Of a DNA stretch of 64,000 bases, positions 1 through 13,588 are shown in pieces. The notes under the pieces are model-generated. The model saw nothing but the letters and a program-made list of their open reading frames with translations. It was not told the origin of the DNA and ran no database searches. Source of the DNA: Buchnera aphidicola (Cinara cf. splendens/pseudotsugae 3390) (GTDB lineage Bacteria > Pseudomonadota > Gammaproteobacteria > Enterobacterales > Enterobacteriaceae); the NCBI RefSeq assembly GCF_900698845.1, contig NZ_LR217692.1, positions 1 to 64,000 of the forward strand. The letters are read 5' to 3'. The position numbers and the translations under genes were made by a program. The stretch's first letter is position 1. Each line of letters starts with the position of its first letter.

Positions 1-81
1 TATATAAATATATAAATATATAATATATAAATATAAATAAATAAATAAATGAATATTAATTCAGTATTTTAGGAAAAAGAA

Positions 82-1974
82 ATGGTTTTTTATAAAAAAT
101 TTGATATTATTGTAATTGGAGCAGGACATGCTGGTACAGAAGCAGCTTCTGCTTCTTCAAGAATGGGTCATAAAACTTTGTTATTAACACATAAAATTAA
201 TACCATTGGTGCTTTGTCATGTAACCCAGCTATTGGTGGTTTAGGTAAAAGTCAATTGGTAAAAGAAATTGATGCAATGGGTGGTTTGATGGCAAAAGTA
301 ACCGATTATGCAGGTATTCAATTTAAAATTTTAAATTCAAGAAAAGGATCTGCAGTACAGTCTACACGAGCACAGACGGATAGACTTTTGTATCAAAAAA
401 AAATACAATTTTTTTTGAGAAATCATGATAATTTAACAATTTTAGAAACAGAAGTATTGGATTTAATAATTAAGAATTACCAGGTATATGGCGTTTTGAC
501 TGCTGATGGTGTTTGTTTTAAAAGTACTGTTGTTATATTAACCGCTGGAACTTTTTTAAATGGAAAAATGTATATTGGTTCTAAAACTATGTTTGGAGGT
601 AGAAGAGGTGATTCAAATTCATCAACGTTAGCTGAAAATTTAAAAAAATATTTTTTTAGAACTGGGCGATTAAAGACAGGTACGCCACCACGTTTACATG
701 CTAAAACAATTGATTTTAATAAATTAGAACAACAATGGGGCGATATTCCTACTCCTGTTTTTTCTTTTATGGGATCTATTTCACATCATCCTAAACAAGT
801 ACCGTGTTATATTACATATACAAATGTGAATACACATAATTTAATTAAAGATAATTTATGTTGCAGTCCGATATATAGTGGTTTTATTCACGGAGTTGGT
901 CCTCGTTATTGTCCATCTATTGAAGACAAAATAGTTCGATTTCCTGATAAATTTCGTCATCAAATATTTTTAGAACCCGAAGGTATTAACAGCGAAATAA
1001 TTTATCCAAACGGGATTTCTACTAGTCTTCCGTATTCAATACAAAAAAAAATGATTCATTCAATTTCAGGATTAGAAAAATCAGAAATTGTCTATCCTGG
1101 ATATGCTGTAGAATACGACTATTTTGATCCCAGAGATTTACGTATGACATTAGAATCTAAAATTATCAAAAATTTTTTTTTAGCCGGTCAAATTAATGGG
1201 ACTACTGGTTATGAAGAAGCTGGCGCTCAAGGTTTAATTGCAGGTATAAATGCCGCGTTATCAGTTCAAAATAAAGATCCTTGGTTTCCTAAAAGGAATG
1301 AAGCATATATTGGTGTTTTAATAGACGATTTATGTAATAAAGGTACTTCTGAGCCTTATCGTATGTTTACTTCACGAGCAGAATATCGATTGTTATTACG
1401 AGAAAATAATGCTGATGATCGTTTAACAAAAATTGGTTATAAACTTGGGTTAGTTAATCATGGACAATGGACATGTTTTTCTAAAAAAAGAGATAAAATT
1501 TCACAAGAATCTGAACGATTAAAAAATATTAAAATTACATCTAAATCCATTAATTCTTTTTTTAAAAATAAAAAATTAGATATTACTTTAAAAAAAAATT
1601 GTTCTGCTTTTGATTGTTTACGTCGACCACATATTACATATGATATTTTAATGGATTTTCTTAACCAGAATATATTTGATAATTGTGTTGTTGAAGATAA
1701 AGCTGTTATACATGAAATTGAGACACGGAGTAAATATTATGGATATATTAAACGTCAAAAAAAAGAAGCTAAAAGAAGTATTCGATATGAAAATGTAAAA
1801 TTGTCATCTATAAAAGATTATAAGGACATTATTGGCCTATCGAATGAAGTAATTATAAAATTAAATGAATATCGTCCTTGTTCTTTAGGACAAGCTTCAC
1901 GTATTTCTGGTATTACTCCAGTAGCGATTTCTATACTGCTTGTTTTTTTAAAAAAACATAATCTTAGTTTTTAG
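82..1974 (+). CDS. mnmG: tRNA uridine-34 carboxymethylaminomethyl-modification enzyme MnmG
   Basis: FAD-dependent enzyme that, with MnmE, installs the cmnm5 group on the wobble uridine of several tRNAs in the cytosol. The protein is 630 residues, about the usual 629. It opens with an FAD-binding Rossmann motif ([10 protein letters not shown], residues 13-22) and carries the conserved [14 protein letters not shown] segment near residue 42. The start follows an AGGAA ribosome site seven bases upstream. Its partner mnmE is also in this window (9579-10943). In Buchnera this gene marks the replication-origin end of the chromosome and is usually followed by the atp operon. Here it runs directly into the convergent gyrB, 132 bases away. 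Identification is secure. Confidence 0.98.
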   Translation: MVFYKKFDIIVIGAGHAGTEAASASSRMGHKTLLLTHKINTIGALSCNPAIGGLGKSQLVKEIDAMGGLMAKVTDYAGIQFKILNSRKGSAVQSTRAQTDRLLYQKKIQFFLRNHDNLTILETEVLDLIIKNYQVYGVLTADGVCFKSTVVILTAGTFLNGKMYIGSKTMFGGRRGDSNSSTLAENLKKYFFRTGRLKTGTPPRLHAKTIDFNKLEQQWGDIPTPVFSFMGSISHHPKQVPCYITYTNVNTHNLIKDNLCCSPIYSGFIHGVGPRYCPSIEDKIVRFPDKFRHQIFLEPEGINSEIIYPNGISTSLPYSIQKKMIHSISGLEKSEIVYPGYAVEYDYFDPRDLRMTLESKIIKNFFLAGQINGTTGYEEAGAQGLIAGINAALSVQNKDPWFPKRNEAYIGVLIDDLCNKGTSEPYRMFTSRAEYRLLLRENNADDRLTKIGYKLGLVNHGQWTCFSKKRDKISQESERLKNIKITSKSINSFFKNKKLDITLKKNCSAFDCLRRPHITYDILMDFLNQNIFDNCVVEDKAVIHEIETRSKYYGYIKRQKKEAKRSIRYENVKLSSIKDYKDIIGLSNEVIIKLNEYRPCSLGQASRISGITPVAISILLVFLKKHNLSF

Positions 1975-2016
1975 TTTTCTAGATTTAAAATTTTTCAATA
2001 TATATTTTTCGATATA

Positions 2017-2053
2017 TTTTGGCAGGTTTTATTTGATTTATTTCCTGCCGAAA
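2017..2053. terminator. Hairpin between convergent mnmG and gyrB
   Basis: GGCAGG at 2021-2026 pairs with CCTGCC at 2044-2049, and the flanking TTTT/GAAA bases extend the stem. The loop is 17 bases and T-rich. It is the only G/C-rich element in the 132-base gap between two convergent genes, so a shared terminator is a reasonable inference. The loop is long and there is no clean U run. Confidence 0.4.
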
Positions 2054-2106
2054 TTAATAAGCATGTGAATTTTAAAATTTATGTTTCTTGTATATTTAAT
2101 ATGTAT

Positions 2107-4521
<2,415 letters not shown>

Positions 4522-4563
4522 TTATCCTTTTTTGTATATGAAAAATTAATTTTGAATTGAAAA

Positions 4564-5670
4564 TTATAGTTTTAAAGGCATAATTATATACTTAGTTTCT
4601 TTTTGTGCATTTGATTGAATTTGAATACTCGAAATTGGAGTATCAAAAATAATATTAATTGTAGGAGTATTTAGAGCATTTAAAACATCTAATAAATAAA
4701 AAACGTTTATAGAAAATGAAATATTTTTTTGCTGATATTTTATGTAAAAAGAATCACATGATTCCTCATCATCTTGATTGTTTGATGTTATTTTTAATAA
4801 ATTTTCTGAAAAATTTAAAAAAACACCTTTAAAGGTAGTATTGCATAAAATGGATGTTTTTAATAATGATTCTTTTAGTTGTTCGGTGTGCAGCAAAATA
4901 GAGTGAGTATATTTTTTTAAAATTACATCATGATAATTAGGAAAGTTACCATTTAATAATTTTGTTATTAATAAACTGGTATCGAATTGAAACGAGACAT
5001 AATGATAGTCAATATTCATGGAGATTAAGTCATCTGTGTAAGTTAATAGTCTGTTTAACTCTAATATAGCTTGTTTATTAACGATTATGGAAAAAGAAGA
5101 TATTTCAGCGTTCAACATAATAGTATATATAGATAATCTATGTCCATCAGTCGTAACTGTGCGTAAATAAGATTTTTTATATTCAATCAACATTCCATTT
5201 AAAGGATTTCTGACATCATTATGCGCTATAGAAAAATAAATTGATGAAATAATTGTTTTTAATATTTTTTGTGAAATAAAAAATTTTTTTATTTTTTGAA
5301 TTTTTTTAAATTTTGGAAATTTTTTTTGTGGTAAAGTATTTAATTTGAATAAACTATTAAATATTTTTATATGCATTTTTTCGTTGATTAAATGAAAATG
5401 CAATTCTTCATTACGTTTGATATTACGACAAATACTAAATATTTTTTTTCCAGATACTGTAATGCATCCAGAAGTATAGAAGATAAAGTATTTTCTATGT
5501 ATATATGTATGTAATTCGATTTCTAATGTAGAACTGGTTAATTTTAATATATTTGCATTAATTTTAATAATTACGTTTTCTAAGATTGGAAATACGGTAT
5601 TTTTAGTAATGATTCTGTTGATTTTTTTAAAAGAATTTAAAAAATCATTGTTTTTAATTTTGAATTCCAT
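4564..5670 (-). CDS. dnaN: DNA polymerase III beta sliding clamp
   Basis: Ring-shaped processivity clamp of the replicative polymerase. The protein has 368 residues, about the usual 366, and the three-repeat clamp fold is followed to the C-terminal hydrophobic PLKL-type end (here IIMPLKL). The internal segment RNPLNGMLIEY matches the E. coli RYYLNGMLFE region. Its ATG sits only three bases after the dnaA stop codon and has no clear ribosome site, so it is probably translationally coupled to dnaA. That matters because dnaA itself is frameshifted upstream. Sequence outside the structural core is diverged, with many Lys and Ile codons as expected from base composition. Confidence 0.96.
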   Translation of the reverse strand: MEFKIKNNDFLNSFKKINRIITKNTVFPILENVIIKINANILKLTSSTLEIELHTYIHRKYFIFYTSGCITVSGKKIFSICRNIKRNEELHFHLINEKMHIKIFNSLFKLNTLPQKKFPKFKKIQKIKKFFISQKILKTIISSIYFSIAHNDVRNPLNGMLIEYKKSYLRTVTTDGHRLSIYTIMLNAEISSFSIIVNKQAILELNRLLTYTDDLISMNIDYHYVSFQFDTSLLITKLLNGNFPNYHDVILKKYTHSILLHTEQLKESLLKTSILCNTTFKGVFLNFSENLLKITSNNQDDEESCDSFYIKYQQKNISFSINVFYLLDVLNALNTPTINIIFDTPISSIQIQSNAQKETKYIIMPLKL

Positions 5671-5673
5671 GTT

Positions 5674-6725
5674 TTATACGTTTAATTGATTGAACAAGTG
5701 TAAAAAGTCGTAATAAATTTTATTTTTTTTTTTTTTTAAATAATTGATTTTTTTACAAGCGTGTAACACAGTAGTATGATTTTTTTTGCCAAAAGCTTTT
5801 CCTATTTCGGAATAGCTATAATCAGTCAATTTTTTTATTAAAAACATAGCAATTTGTCTAGGTTCTACAATAAATTTTGATCTTTTAGAAGAAATAATGT
5901 CTGATTTTTTAATATTAAAATAAGTAGCAACTTTTCTTTGAATTACATGTATATCCGGTTTTTTTTTGTTTTTTATTAATTTACTTATTTGTTTTTGTAC
6001 AAAAATTTTTGTCATTTTTTTTTTTTTAAGAATTAATTTAAAATGTATTTTTTTTAAAAAAAATATTAATTTTTTTATATTAGAACACATTTTTTGTGAA
6101 ATATATTTTGCTATTTTGTATGATAACTTAATATTATTATCATGAGCCTTGTTTAATAAAATATGTATTTTAGTTATTAATTCAGGAGGATTAATGGATG
6201 TAATTAATCCTAATTTAAATTGAGATGGTAAATTTTGTAATATTTTTTTTATTTGATTTATATCAAAATTTGTAGTTAATACAATTTTTTGATTTTTTTG
6301 TAAAAATTTATTTAATATATTGAATATTTTTTTTTTTTTTTTTTTTTATAAAAAAAATATTGAATATCATCTATTAATAAAGTTTTTATAGAACTATAAT
6401 AATTTTTAAAATGGATTAAAGAATTGTTTTTTAATGAAAAAGTCATATTACGAATAAAATTTTTTGCATGTATATAAATTACTTCATGATTATAATTTTT
6501 TGTTAAGATTTTATTGCCTATAGCATGAAGTAAATGTGTTTTTCCACATCCAGATTTTCCACATAAAAATAATATGTTAAAAAAATTTTTTGATTTTTTG
6601 GTAAACATGTATGCTGCATAACGCGCTAATTGATTCGACATACCTTCAATAAAATTATCAAACTGATAGTTAAGTTGAATATTATTTTTTAAAAGTAGTT
6701 TTTTTTTGATATTTTTGATTTTATT
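5674..6725 (-). pseudogene. dnaA: Chromosomal replication initiator DnaA, N-truncated and frameshifted at an A21 tract
   Basis: Two reading frames together give the AAA+ and DNA-binding parts of DnaA. The upstream piece starts at an ATG at 6641 and has Walker A (GKSGCGKTH) and Walker B (LLIDDIQ). It runs into seven AAA lysines (plus-strand T run 6327-6347) and stops four codons later. The downstream frame begins right after the run and continues to 5674 with IVLTTNF (sensor I region), INPPELITK and the domain IV signature FGKKNHTTVLHACKKI. One extra A joins them into 322 residues that align without gaps to about the last 322 residues of E. coli DnaA. In-frame codons extend upstream to 6725 (FDNFIEG precedes the ATG) but end at a stop. 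Domain I, the DnaB/DiaA-interacting part, is not recognisable. Further A13 (6015-6027) and A15 (5723-5737) tracts are in frame. It could be a dying gene or one rescued by slippage. Confidence 0.9.
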
Positions 6726-7322
6726 TTAATTTTTTTAGTTTTTGTTTTATACTGATTTTTATTTTTTAATATTAACAATATCATACAACATATTTTCTAT
6801 TTTATAGAATGGTTATTATTTATATTATTTAATATAATGATTTACAGATTTTTTGATATTTTATGTTACGATTAATATATACATAATTTTTTTAAATGTA
6901 TATATAATAATAATTATATTTTTGATTTTTTTAAAAGAATAAATGTATTGAATTTTGGTAATAAATGTTATTTAAAAATTATATTAATAATAGATATATG
7001 ATATTATTTTTTTTGTGATACTCAGTCAATTTTTTAAATATTTTTATTTAATTAAAGATCAAGATATACAACTATTATTTAAGCACTTTGATATTAAAAA
7101 TATATTTATTTTTTAGATTTTTATTTTTGTTTTTTTTATATAAATATTATTATAATAATATATTGTTTGTATTAAAAATATTTTTTTTAATAAATCTAAT
7201 TTAATCAATTTAAACATGTTCATGTATAACATGATATAATTATTATATGATGTACAGATATTTTATTATTTAATTGACACATACTTGTTTATGTTGTTTG
7301 TATAAAAATAGGGAATACTTAT
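6726..7322. other. Noncoding gap between dnaA and rpmH
   Basis: About 600 bases of nearly pure A/T. This is where the DnaA N-terminal domain and the divergent dnaA/rpmH promoters would be expected. No frame resembling DnaA domain I, no RNA gene and no consensus DnaA box (TTATCCACA) was seen on either strand by eye. The only candidate signal is the rpmH promoter near the right edge. Confidence 0.6.
7274..7306 (+). promoter_or_regulatory. Candidate sigma-70 promoter for rpmH-rnpA
   Basis: A perfect TTGACA -35 box is at 7274-7279 in otherwise A/T-only DNA. A TATAAA lies at 7301-7306, but that spacing is 21 bases. A weaker TTTGTA hexamer at 7297-7302 gives the ideal 17. The start codon of rpmH is 17 bases further on, so the leader would be very short. 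The -10 assignment is uncertain. Confidence 0.4.
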
Positions 7323-7457
7323 ATGAAACGTACTTTTCAACCTTCTAACATTAAACGTAATCGTACACATGGTTTTCGTTCTCGTATGTCATCTAAGAGT
7401 GGTCGAGATATTTTATCGCACAGACGTTCAAAATTGCGTTCAGTATTATGTGTGTAA
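7323..7457 (+). CDS. rpmH: Ribosomal protein bL34
   Basis: Small basic protein of the 50S subunit, 44 residues (46 in E. coli). It begins [19 protein letters not shown] and keeps the GR and RR positions of the family ([14 protein letters not shown]). The C-terminus is slightly shortened, ending SVLCV. A GGGAATACTTAT stretch precedes the ATG. The gene is followed 18 bases later by rnpA, the conserved bacterial rpmH-rnpA pair. Confidence 0.97.
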   Translation: MKRTFQPSNIKRNRTHGFRSRMSSKSGRDILSHRRSKLRSVLCV

Positions 7458-7475
7458 AATATTTTTATAAAAGTA

Positions 7476-7853
7476 ATGAATATGTCACGATTTTCTTTAA
7501 AAAAGAAATCACGTTTGTTGTTAAACGTTCAATTTCAAAAAATTTATAATAAAAATTACAAAATTCATACAAAACATTTTTTAATGTTTATGCATACAAA
7601 TTATTTACAATTTCCTAGATTAGGAATTTCTATTTCTAAAAAAAACGTTGCACGGTCACATGATCGTAATCGAGTTAAGCGTCTTATTAAGGAAAGTTTT
7701 CGATTAGTGCAACATAATCTGTTGTTTATGGATTTTATAATAATTGTTAAAAAAAATATTCATTTATTAAATAATAGTAAAATATTTTTTTTTTTAAAAA
7801 AATTATGGTCTTATAAAAGTAAAAATAATGTCTTGAATATAAATAAATTATAA
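7476..7853 (+). CDS. rnpA: Ribonuclease P protein component
   Basis: Protein cofactor of RNase P, which helps the RNA subunit bind pre-tRNA 5' leaders. 125 residues. The family signature is clear: ISISKKNVARSHDRNRVKRLIKESFR corresponds to the conserved RNR motif region (positions about 53-75; key residues N, R, K and R of RNRVKR). Two possible ATGs lie at 7476 and 7482; the second gives MSRFSLKKK. The catalytic RNA, rnpB, is also in this window (63116-63497). Normal length, intact. Confidence 0.96.
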   Translation: MNMSRFSLKKKSRLLLNVQFQKIYNKNYKIHTKHFLMFMHTNYLQFPRLGISISKKNVARSHDRNRVKRLIKESFRLVQHNLLFMDFIIIVKKNIHLLNNSKIFFFLKKLWSYKSKNNVLNINKL

Positions 7854-7915
7854 CATAAATTTATATGTCATCGATTTATGATAGTTTTTTTAATTTTAAG
7901 TAGTGAGAAAATTTT

Positions 7916-9503
7916 ATGATATATCTGAAACGTATTTTTTTTATAATATCTTGTGTTGTTTTTTCTTTTTTTGTATGGAACTTCTGGAATACACATGCTT
8001 CTATAAATCAAAATAATGTAAAGATAAATAGTTTTGTACATAAAATTTACGACATTAAAAATAATAATAATATTTAATTGATTAATGTATCAAATGATTT
8101 AATTTTTTTAGATGTTAGTCTATTAAGAGATCTAGATATATCTTCGAATATATTAAATAATGATTTTTAAATAAAAAATATTTGTTGATTTTTTTTAAAA
8201 TTATAAAAAATTCTTTATAAGATAACTAGTAAAGTGTGAAATAAAAATAATTTCGATATTATAAAAAATATAAAATTATTATATAATATAGAATATTTAC
8301 TTTATATATATTTTTATTTAAGTTTTAAAAAATAAAAATATTAATACAACAAAATTTTATTTATAATTTTTTTAATAAAAATTAATTCTTTAGTGCTTCA
8401 TTTGTATGGTATAAAAATAGATAATATATTTTACACGATAATATACATGCAATGTATAATTTTTTATGGAGTATTCTATAAAAAATTGTTTTATAAGTAT
8501 TTTTTAAAAAAGTTTTATATATAAAGAATTATCAGGTAACTGTTTTTTAATACTTACAGAAATTATTAAAATTTTATTTTTAGTAATATCTGGTATAAAA
8601 AATATACATATCATAATTAACATTAACTGGATAGTTATAATGCAAATAAAATTTTTAACAATTTGGATTTCTCATATTTATAATCAATTTGTCATTTTCG
8701 TAAATAAAGTTAATAGTAGTATTGCATTAATTAGATTATTATCAAAAGTATATCATGTTCAGTTTTATTATCTTTATAAATTATTTAGTAATGAGTGGTT
8801 AAGCACTATAGTAAAAAATATTATGTTATTTTTTTCAAAAAATTTACAATTTATAACAAAATACGCAAAATTAAATATAATTTCCTATCCTGTTTTTAAA
8901 TTGCTAGTCTTTTTTTATGGTTTTTTTCATAATTGGGGTATAACCATTATTTTTGTAACTATTTTAGTAAAGATAATTATGTATCCATTAACTAGATTAC
9001 AGTATGTATCTATGTTACACATGAAAGTTTTACAACCAGAAATACAGAAAGTAAAACATCAATGTTGTAATGATTCTACAGTAATGAATAAAAAAATTTT
9101 ATCTTTATATAAATTTAAGAAAATTAATCCTTTTTTTAGTTTTTTATCTATAATGTTACAAATACCTATATTTTTATCATTTTACTATGTATTGGTTTCT
9201 TCAGTAGAATTAAAGAATGCACCTTTTATTTTTTGGATTACAGATCTATCTAGTTACGATCCGTATTATGTACTGCCATTTTGCGTAATCTTGAGTATTT
9301 TATTAACTCAATATCATGAATTAAGTTATAATAATATTATAAAAAAGAAAAATTTTTTATGTGTCACGCCGTTTTTATGTATTTTTTTTTTATTTTGGCT
9401 TCCTTCTGGTTTGATTTTATATTATATAACGAGTAATTTAATGACTTTTTTACAGCAGTGGATTATACGTCGAAATTTTTTTAAAAATAATAAATATAAT
9501 TAA
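7916..9503 (+). pseudogene. yidC: Membrane protein insertase YidC with decayed periplasmic domain
   Basis: YidC inserts and folds inner-membrane proteins. The first transmembrane segment is recognisable from ATG 7916 (FFIISCVVFSFFVWNFW), but an in-frame TAA ends it at 8075-8077. The same frame then continues with a stretch like the start of the periplasmic P1 domain (LINVSNDLIFLDVSLLRDLD) to another TAA at 8168. About 400 bases follow with no recognisable frame. From roughly 8583, and from an ATG at 8640, a 287-residue frame covers the end of P1 and the conserved five-helix core (IIMYPLTRLQYVSMLHM, ASSVEL-like VSSVELKNAPF, LPSGLILYYITSN). Total length (1588 bases) is close to an intact gene, so decay is by point changes rather than one large deletion. 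The 8640 frame may still make a core-only protein; its ribosome site is weak. Confidence 0.85.
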
Positions 9504-9578
9504 TAATATTTATATAATTAAAAATTAATCATTATATTAAGCAAATAATTTTTTATATTTTTAGAGTATTAATAAAGT

Positions 9579-10943
9579 ATGATATTTAATGAAACTATTG
9601 TAGCTCCAGCTACGGCTTTTGGTCGATCAGGTATTGGAATTATAAGAATTTCTGGTTCTTCTGTTTTAAGAATAATGAAAAAATTTTTAAATATCTCTAT
9701 GAAAGAACGTTTTGCACATAATGCATCATTTTTAGATTTTCAAGGGAATGTTATTGATCATGGTATTGCATTGTTTTTTTCTGCTCCTAAGTCATTTACC
9801 GGAGAGGATATTTTAGAGTTTCAAGGTCATGGAAATCCAATTTTATTAGATATAATTATAGAAAATATAGTACGTATGAATAACGTTCGCTTAGCACGCC
9901 CAGGTGAATTTTCAGAAAGAGCTTTTTTAAATAAAAAAATAGATTTAATTCAAGCTGAAGCAATTAGTGATTTAATTAATGCACAATCTAAATTATCAAT
10001 ACAAGCTTCCTTACTTTCTTTGTCTGGTAGTTTCTCAAGAAAAATATGTTTAATTATCGATTTATTAAAAGTTTTTTATTCTCAAGTAGAAGCTACTATT
10101 AATTTTTCTGACGAGATAGATAGCTCTTATGAGCGTTTAGATTTCATGCCTCAGTTAACTAAAATTATTGTATTACTAAAAAATTTGACAGATACAGCAC
10201 GAAAAAGTCACGCTTTACAAAAAAGTATAAAGATTGTAATTGCGGGACTACCTAATGTAGGTAAATCTAGTTTATTTAATTATTTATCTGATCAAAGAGT
10301 TTCTATTGTTACGGATATTCCGGGTACTACACGTGATTTAATGTGTAAAGATATATGGTCAAATGGTATATGTTATGAACTTATGGATACTGCAGGGTTA
10401 CGTAAAAGTCAAGATGTTATTGAGAATATAGGTATCCAGTTAGCAGAAAAAAGTATTCGCAGTTGCGACCATGTTTTTTTTGTTTTAGATACTTCGCGTA
10501 ATCAGAAAAAAAATAACAAAGTTATATTAAAGAGTATTAAAAATTTACGTATTAATCAAACTATTACATTTATTTTTAATAAAATAGATCTCACTGAACA
10601 ACAACCACGATTAGAAGTCGTACATCAGAAATTTCAATGTATTTATTTGTCAGTTAAAAAAAAATTAGGGTTAAATAGATTAAAAAAAATAATTAATACA
10701 ATTTTACATACCAAAAATAATGTTGAAAGTGTTTTTTTAGCAAGACGTAGACATGTTTTGGAATTAGAAAAATCGTTAAAACATTTAATGAAAGGAAAAA
10801 AAGATTGGTATAAAAGCAATAATGTTGAATTATTATCAGAAAATATACGTTTGTCAATGAATTGTTTGCTGAGGATTACAGGTCATTTTAATAGCGATGA
10901 TTTATTAAATAAAATTTTTTCTGATTTTTGTATTGGAAAATAA
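9579..10943 (+). CDS. mnmE: tRNA modification GTPase MnmE
   Basis: K+-dependent GTPase that works with MnmG on the wobble uridine of tRNAs. 454 residues, the usual length. The N-terminal formyl-THF-binding domain begins DTIVAPATA-like (NETIVAPATAFGRSG). The G domain has G1 GLPNVGKSS (223-231), G2/G3 IPGTTRD and DTAG, and G4 NKID. The C-terminus ends FCIGK, matching the catalytic CIGK motif. It follows yidC as in E. coli and converges with tRNA-Phe 34 bases downstream. Intact. Confidence 0.98.
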   Translation: MIFNETIVAPATAFGRSGIGIIRISGSSVLRIMKKFLNISMKERFAHNASFLDFQGNVIDHGIALFFSAPKSFTGEDILEFQGHGNPILLDIIIENIVRMNNVRLARPGEFSERAFLNKKIDLIQAEAISDLINAQSKLSIQASLLSLSGSFSRKICLIIDLLKVFYSQVEATINFSDEIDSSYERLDFMPQLTKIIVLLKNLTDTARKSHALQKSIKIVIAGLPNVGKSSLFNYLSDQRVSIVTDIPGTTRDLMCKDIWSNGICYELMDTAGLRKSQDVIENIGIQLAEKSIRSCDHVFFVLDTSRNQKKNNKVILKSIKNLRINQTITFIFNKIDLTEQQPRLEVVHQKFQCIYLSVKKKLGLNRLKKIINTILHTKNNVESVFLARRRHVLELEKSLKHLMKGKKDWYKSNNVELLSENIRLSMNCLLRITGHFNSDDLLNKIFSDFCIGK

Positions 10944-10977
10944 AAAATTTTTATGAATGAATATGTTTGTATAAATA

Positions 10978-11050
10978 TGCCCGGAGGCGGAATTGAACCA
11001 CCGACACGGGGATTTTCAGTCCCCTGCTCTACCGACTGAGCTATCCGGGC
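10978..11050 (-). tRNA. tRNA-Phe (GAA)
   Basis: 73 bases fold as a standard cloverleaf. The acceptor GCCCGGA pairs with TCCGGGC and the discriminator is A. The D arm is AGCTCAGTCGGTAGAGC, the anticodon stem-loop contains CTGAAAA (anticodon GAA), and the T loop is TTCAATT. The 3' CCA is not encoded. The position after mnmE matches Buchnera. Confidence 0.97.
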
Positions 11051-11315
11051 ATTAAAATGATTAAACATTAAAATGTTTGTTTTGTCAATATTTTTATGAA
11101 ATAAAATTTTTAAATTCGTATCATGATACCATTTTTGCAGTAATGTACAAATTGGGTTTTTGGCAGAATTTTAGGTAATATAAAATCTATTTTTTATAAT
11201 GTGTACATTATATAGTTATATTTGAAATATAGTTTATGTATATAAATATATCATTAATTTTTTTTTAATTGTCTGATTTTTTTATTGAAAAAATTAAATA
11301 AAAATTAACGATGCC

Positions 11316-11343
11316 CTTGAAATTCTTGATATAGGTCCATATA
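11316..11343 (+). promoter_or_regulatory. Sigma-32 (heat-shock) type promoter of groESL
   Basis: CCCTTGAAA (CTTGAAA at 11316-11322) is followed by TCCATATA (CCATATA at 11337-11343). Fifteen bases separate TTGAA from CCAT, the same spacing as in the E. coli groE promoter (CCCTTGAA with CCCCAT). It lies about 95 bases before groES in an otherwise A/T-rich 386-base gap (11051-11436) with no other gene. RpoH, the matching sigma factor, is encoded at 16944-17819. Confidence 0.8.
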
Positions 11344-11436
11344 TTCTTAAAATACAAGAGTACATTAACAAAAATATTGGTTTACTCACTGATTACGTAA
11401 CACGACAACGCGTATTTTACTAGAGAGGATCATACT

Positions 11437-11730
11437 ATGAAGCTTCGTCCATTGCATGATAGAGTAATTGTTAAACGTAATGAGGCTGAATCAAAATCTG
11501 CTGGCGGTATTGTTTTAACTGGATCTGCAGCTGGAAAATCCACTCGAGGAGTGGTTTTATCAGTAGGTAAGGGTCGAATTTTAGATAATGGAGTTGTTAA
11601 AAAATTAGACGTAAAAATCGGTGATGTTGTTGTATTTAATGAAGGTTATGGTGCAAAAACTGAAACTATTGATAATGAAGAAATATTAATTCTGACTGAA
11701 AGCGACATTCTAGCAATTGTAGAAGAATAA
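11437..11730 (+). CDS. groES: Co-chaperonin GroES
   Basis: Heptameric lid of the GroEL chaperonin in the cytosol. 97 residues, the same as E. coli, beginning [14 protein letters not shown]. The mobile loop ([15 protein letters not shown], about 17-31) that contacts GroEL is intact. A GAGAGGA ribosome site precedes the ATG. It is co-transcribed with groEL 51 bases later behind the sigma-32 type promoter. GroEL is known to be very abundant in Buchnera. Confidence 0.99.
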   Translation: MKLRPLHDRVIVKRNEAESKSAGGIVLTGSAAGKSTRGVVLSVGKGRILDNGVVKKLDVKIGDVVVFNEGYGAKTETIDNEEILILTESDILAIVEE

Positions 11731-11763
11731 TAATTTCATAATCATATTAACTAAAAATTTTAA

Positions 11764-13434
<1,671 letters not shown>

Positions 13435-13588
13435 GTTTTTTTTAATTTTAAATTAATTAAAAATTTTACTACAGTAAAAATAGAAATAATGTAATTACAC
13501 TATTTTATATATACTGATAGTCTCCTTGTTCTCTGAAATAAATAATTATGAGAACAAGGGATTATATTTATATTTTGAGATATATGTT

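Noticed and set aside
1-81. A/T repeats (TATAAATA) at the left edge as an origin element
   Set aside because: Only 81 bases are visible and simple A/T repeats occur throughout the intergenic DNA, so an oriC claim cannot be supported from this window.
8075-8077. TAA within yidC as a recoded or read-through stop
   Set aside because: A second in-frame TAA at 8168 and the following unreadable stretch point to decay rather than recoding; no recoding signal seen.
10883-11068. 61-codon minus-strand frame over tRNA-Phe
   Set aside because: It is a translation of the tRNA gene itself (SVEQGTENPRVGGSIPPPG is a well-known spurious tRNA-derived peptide).
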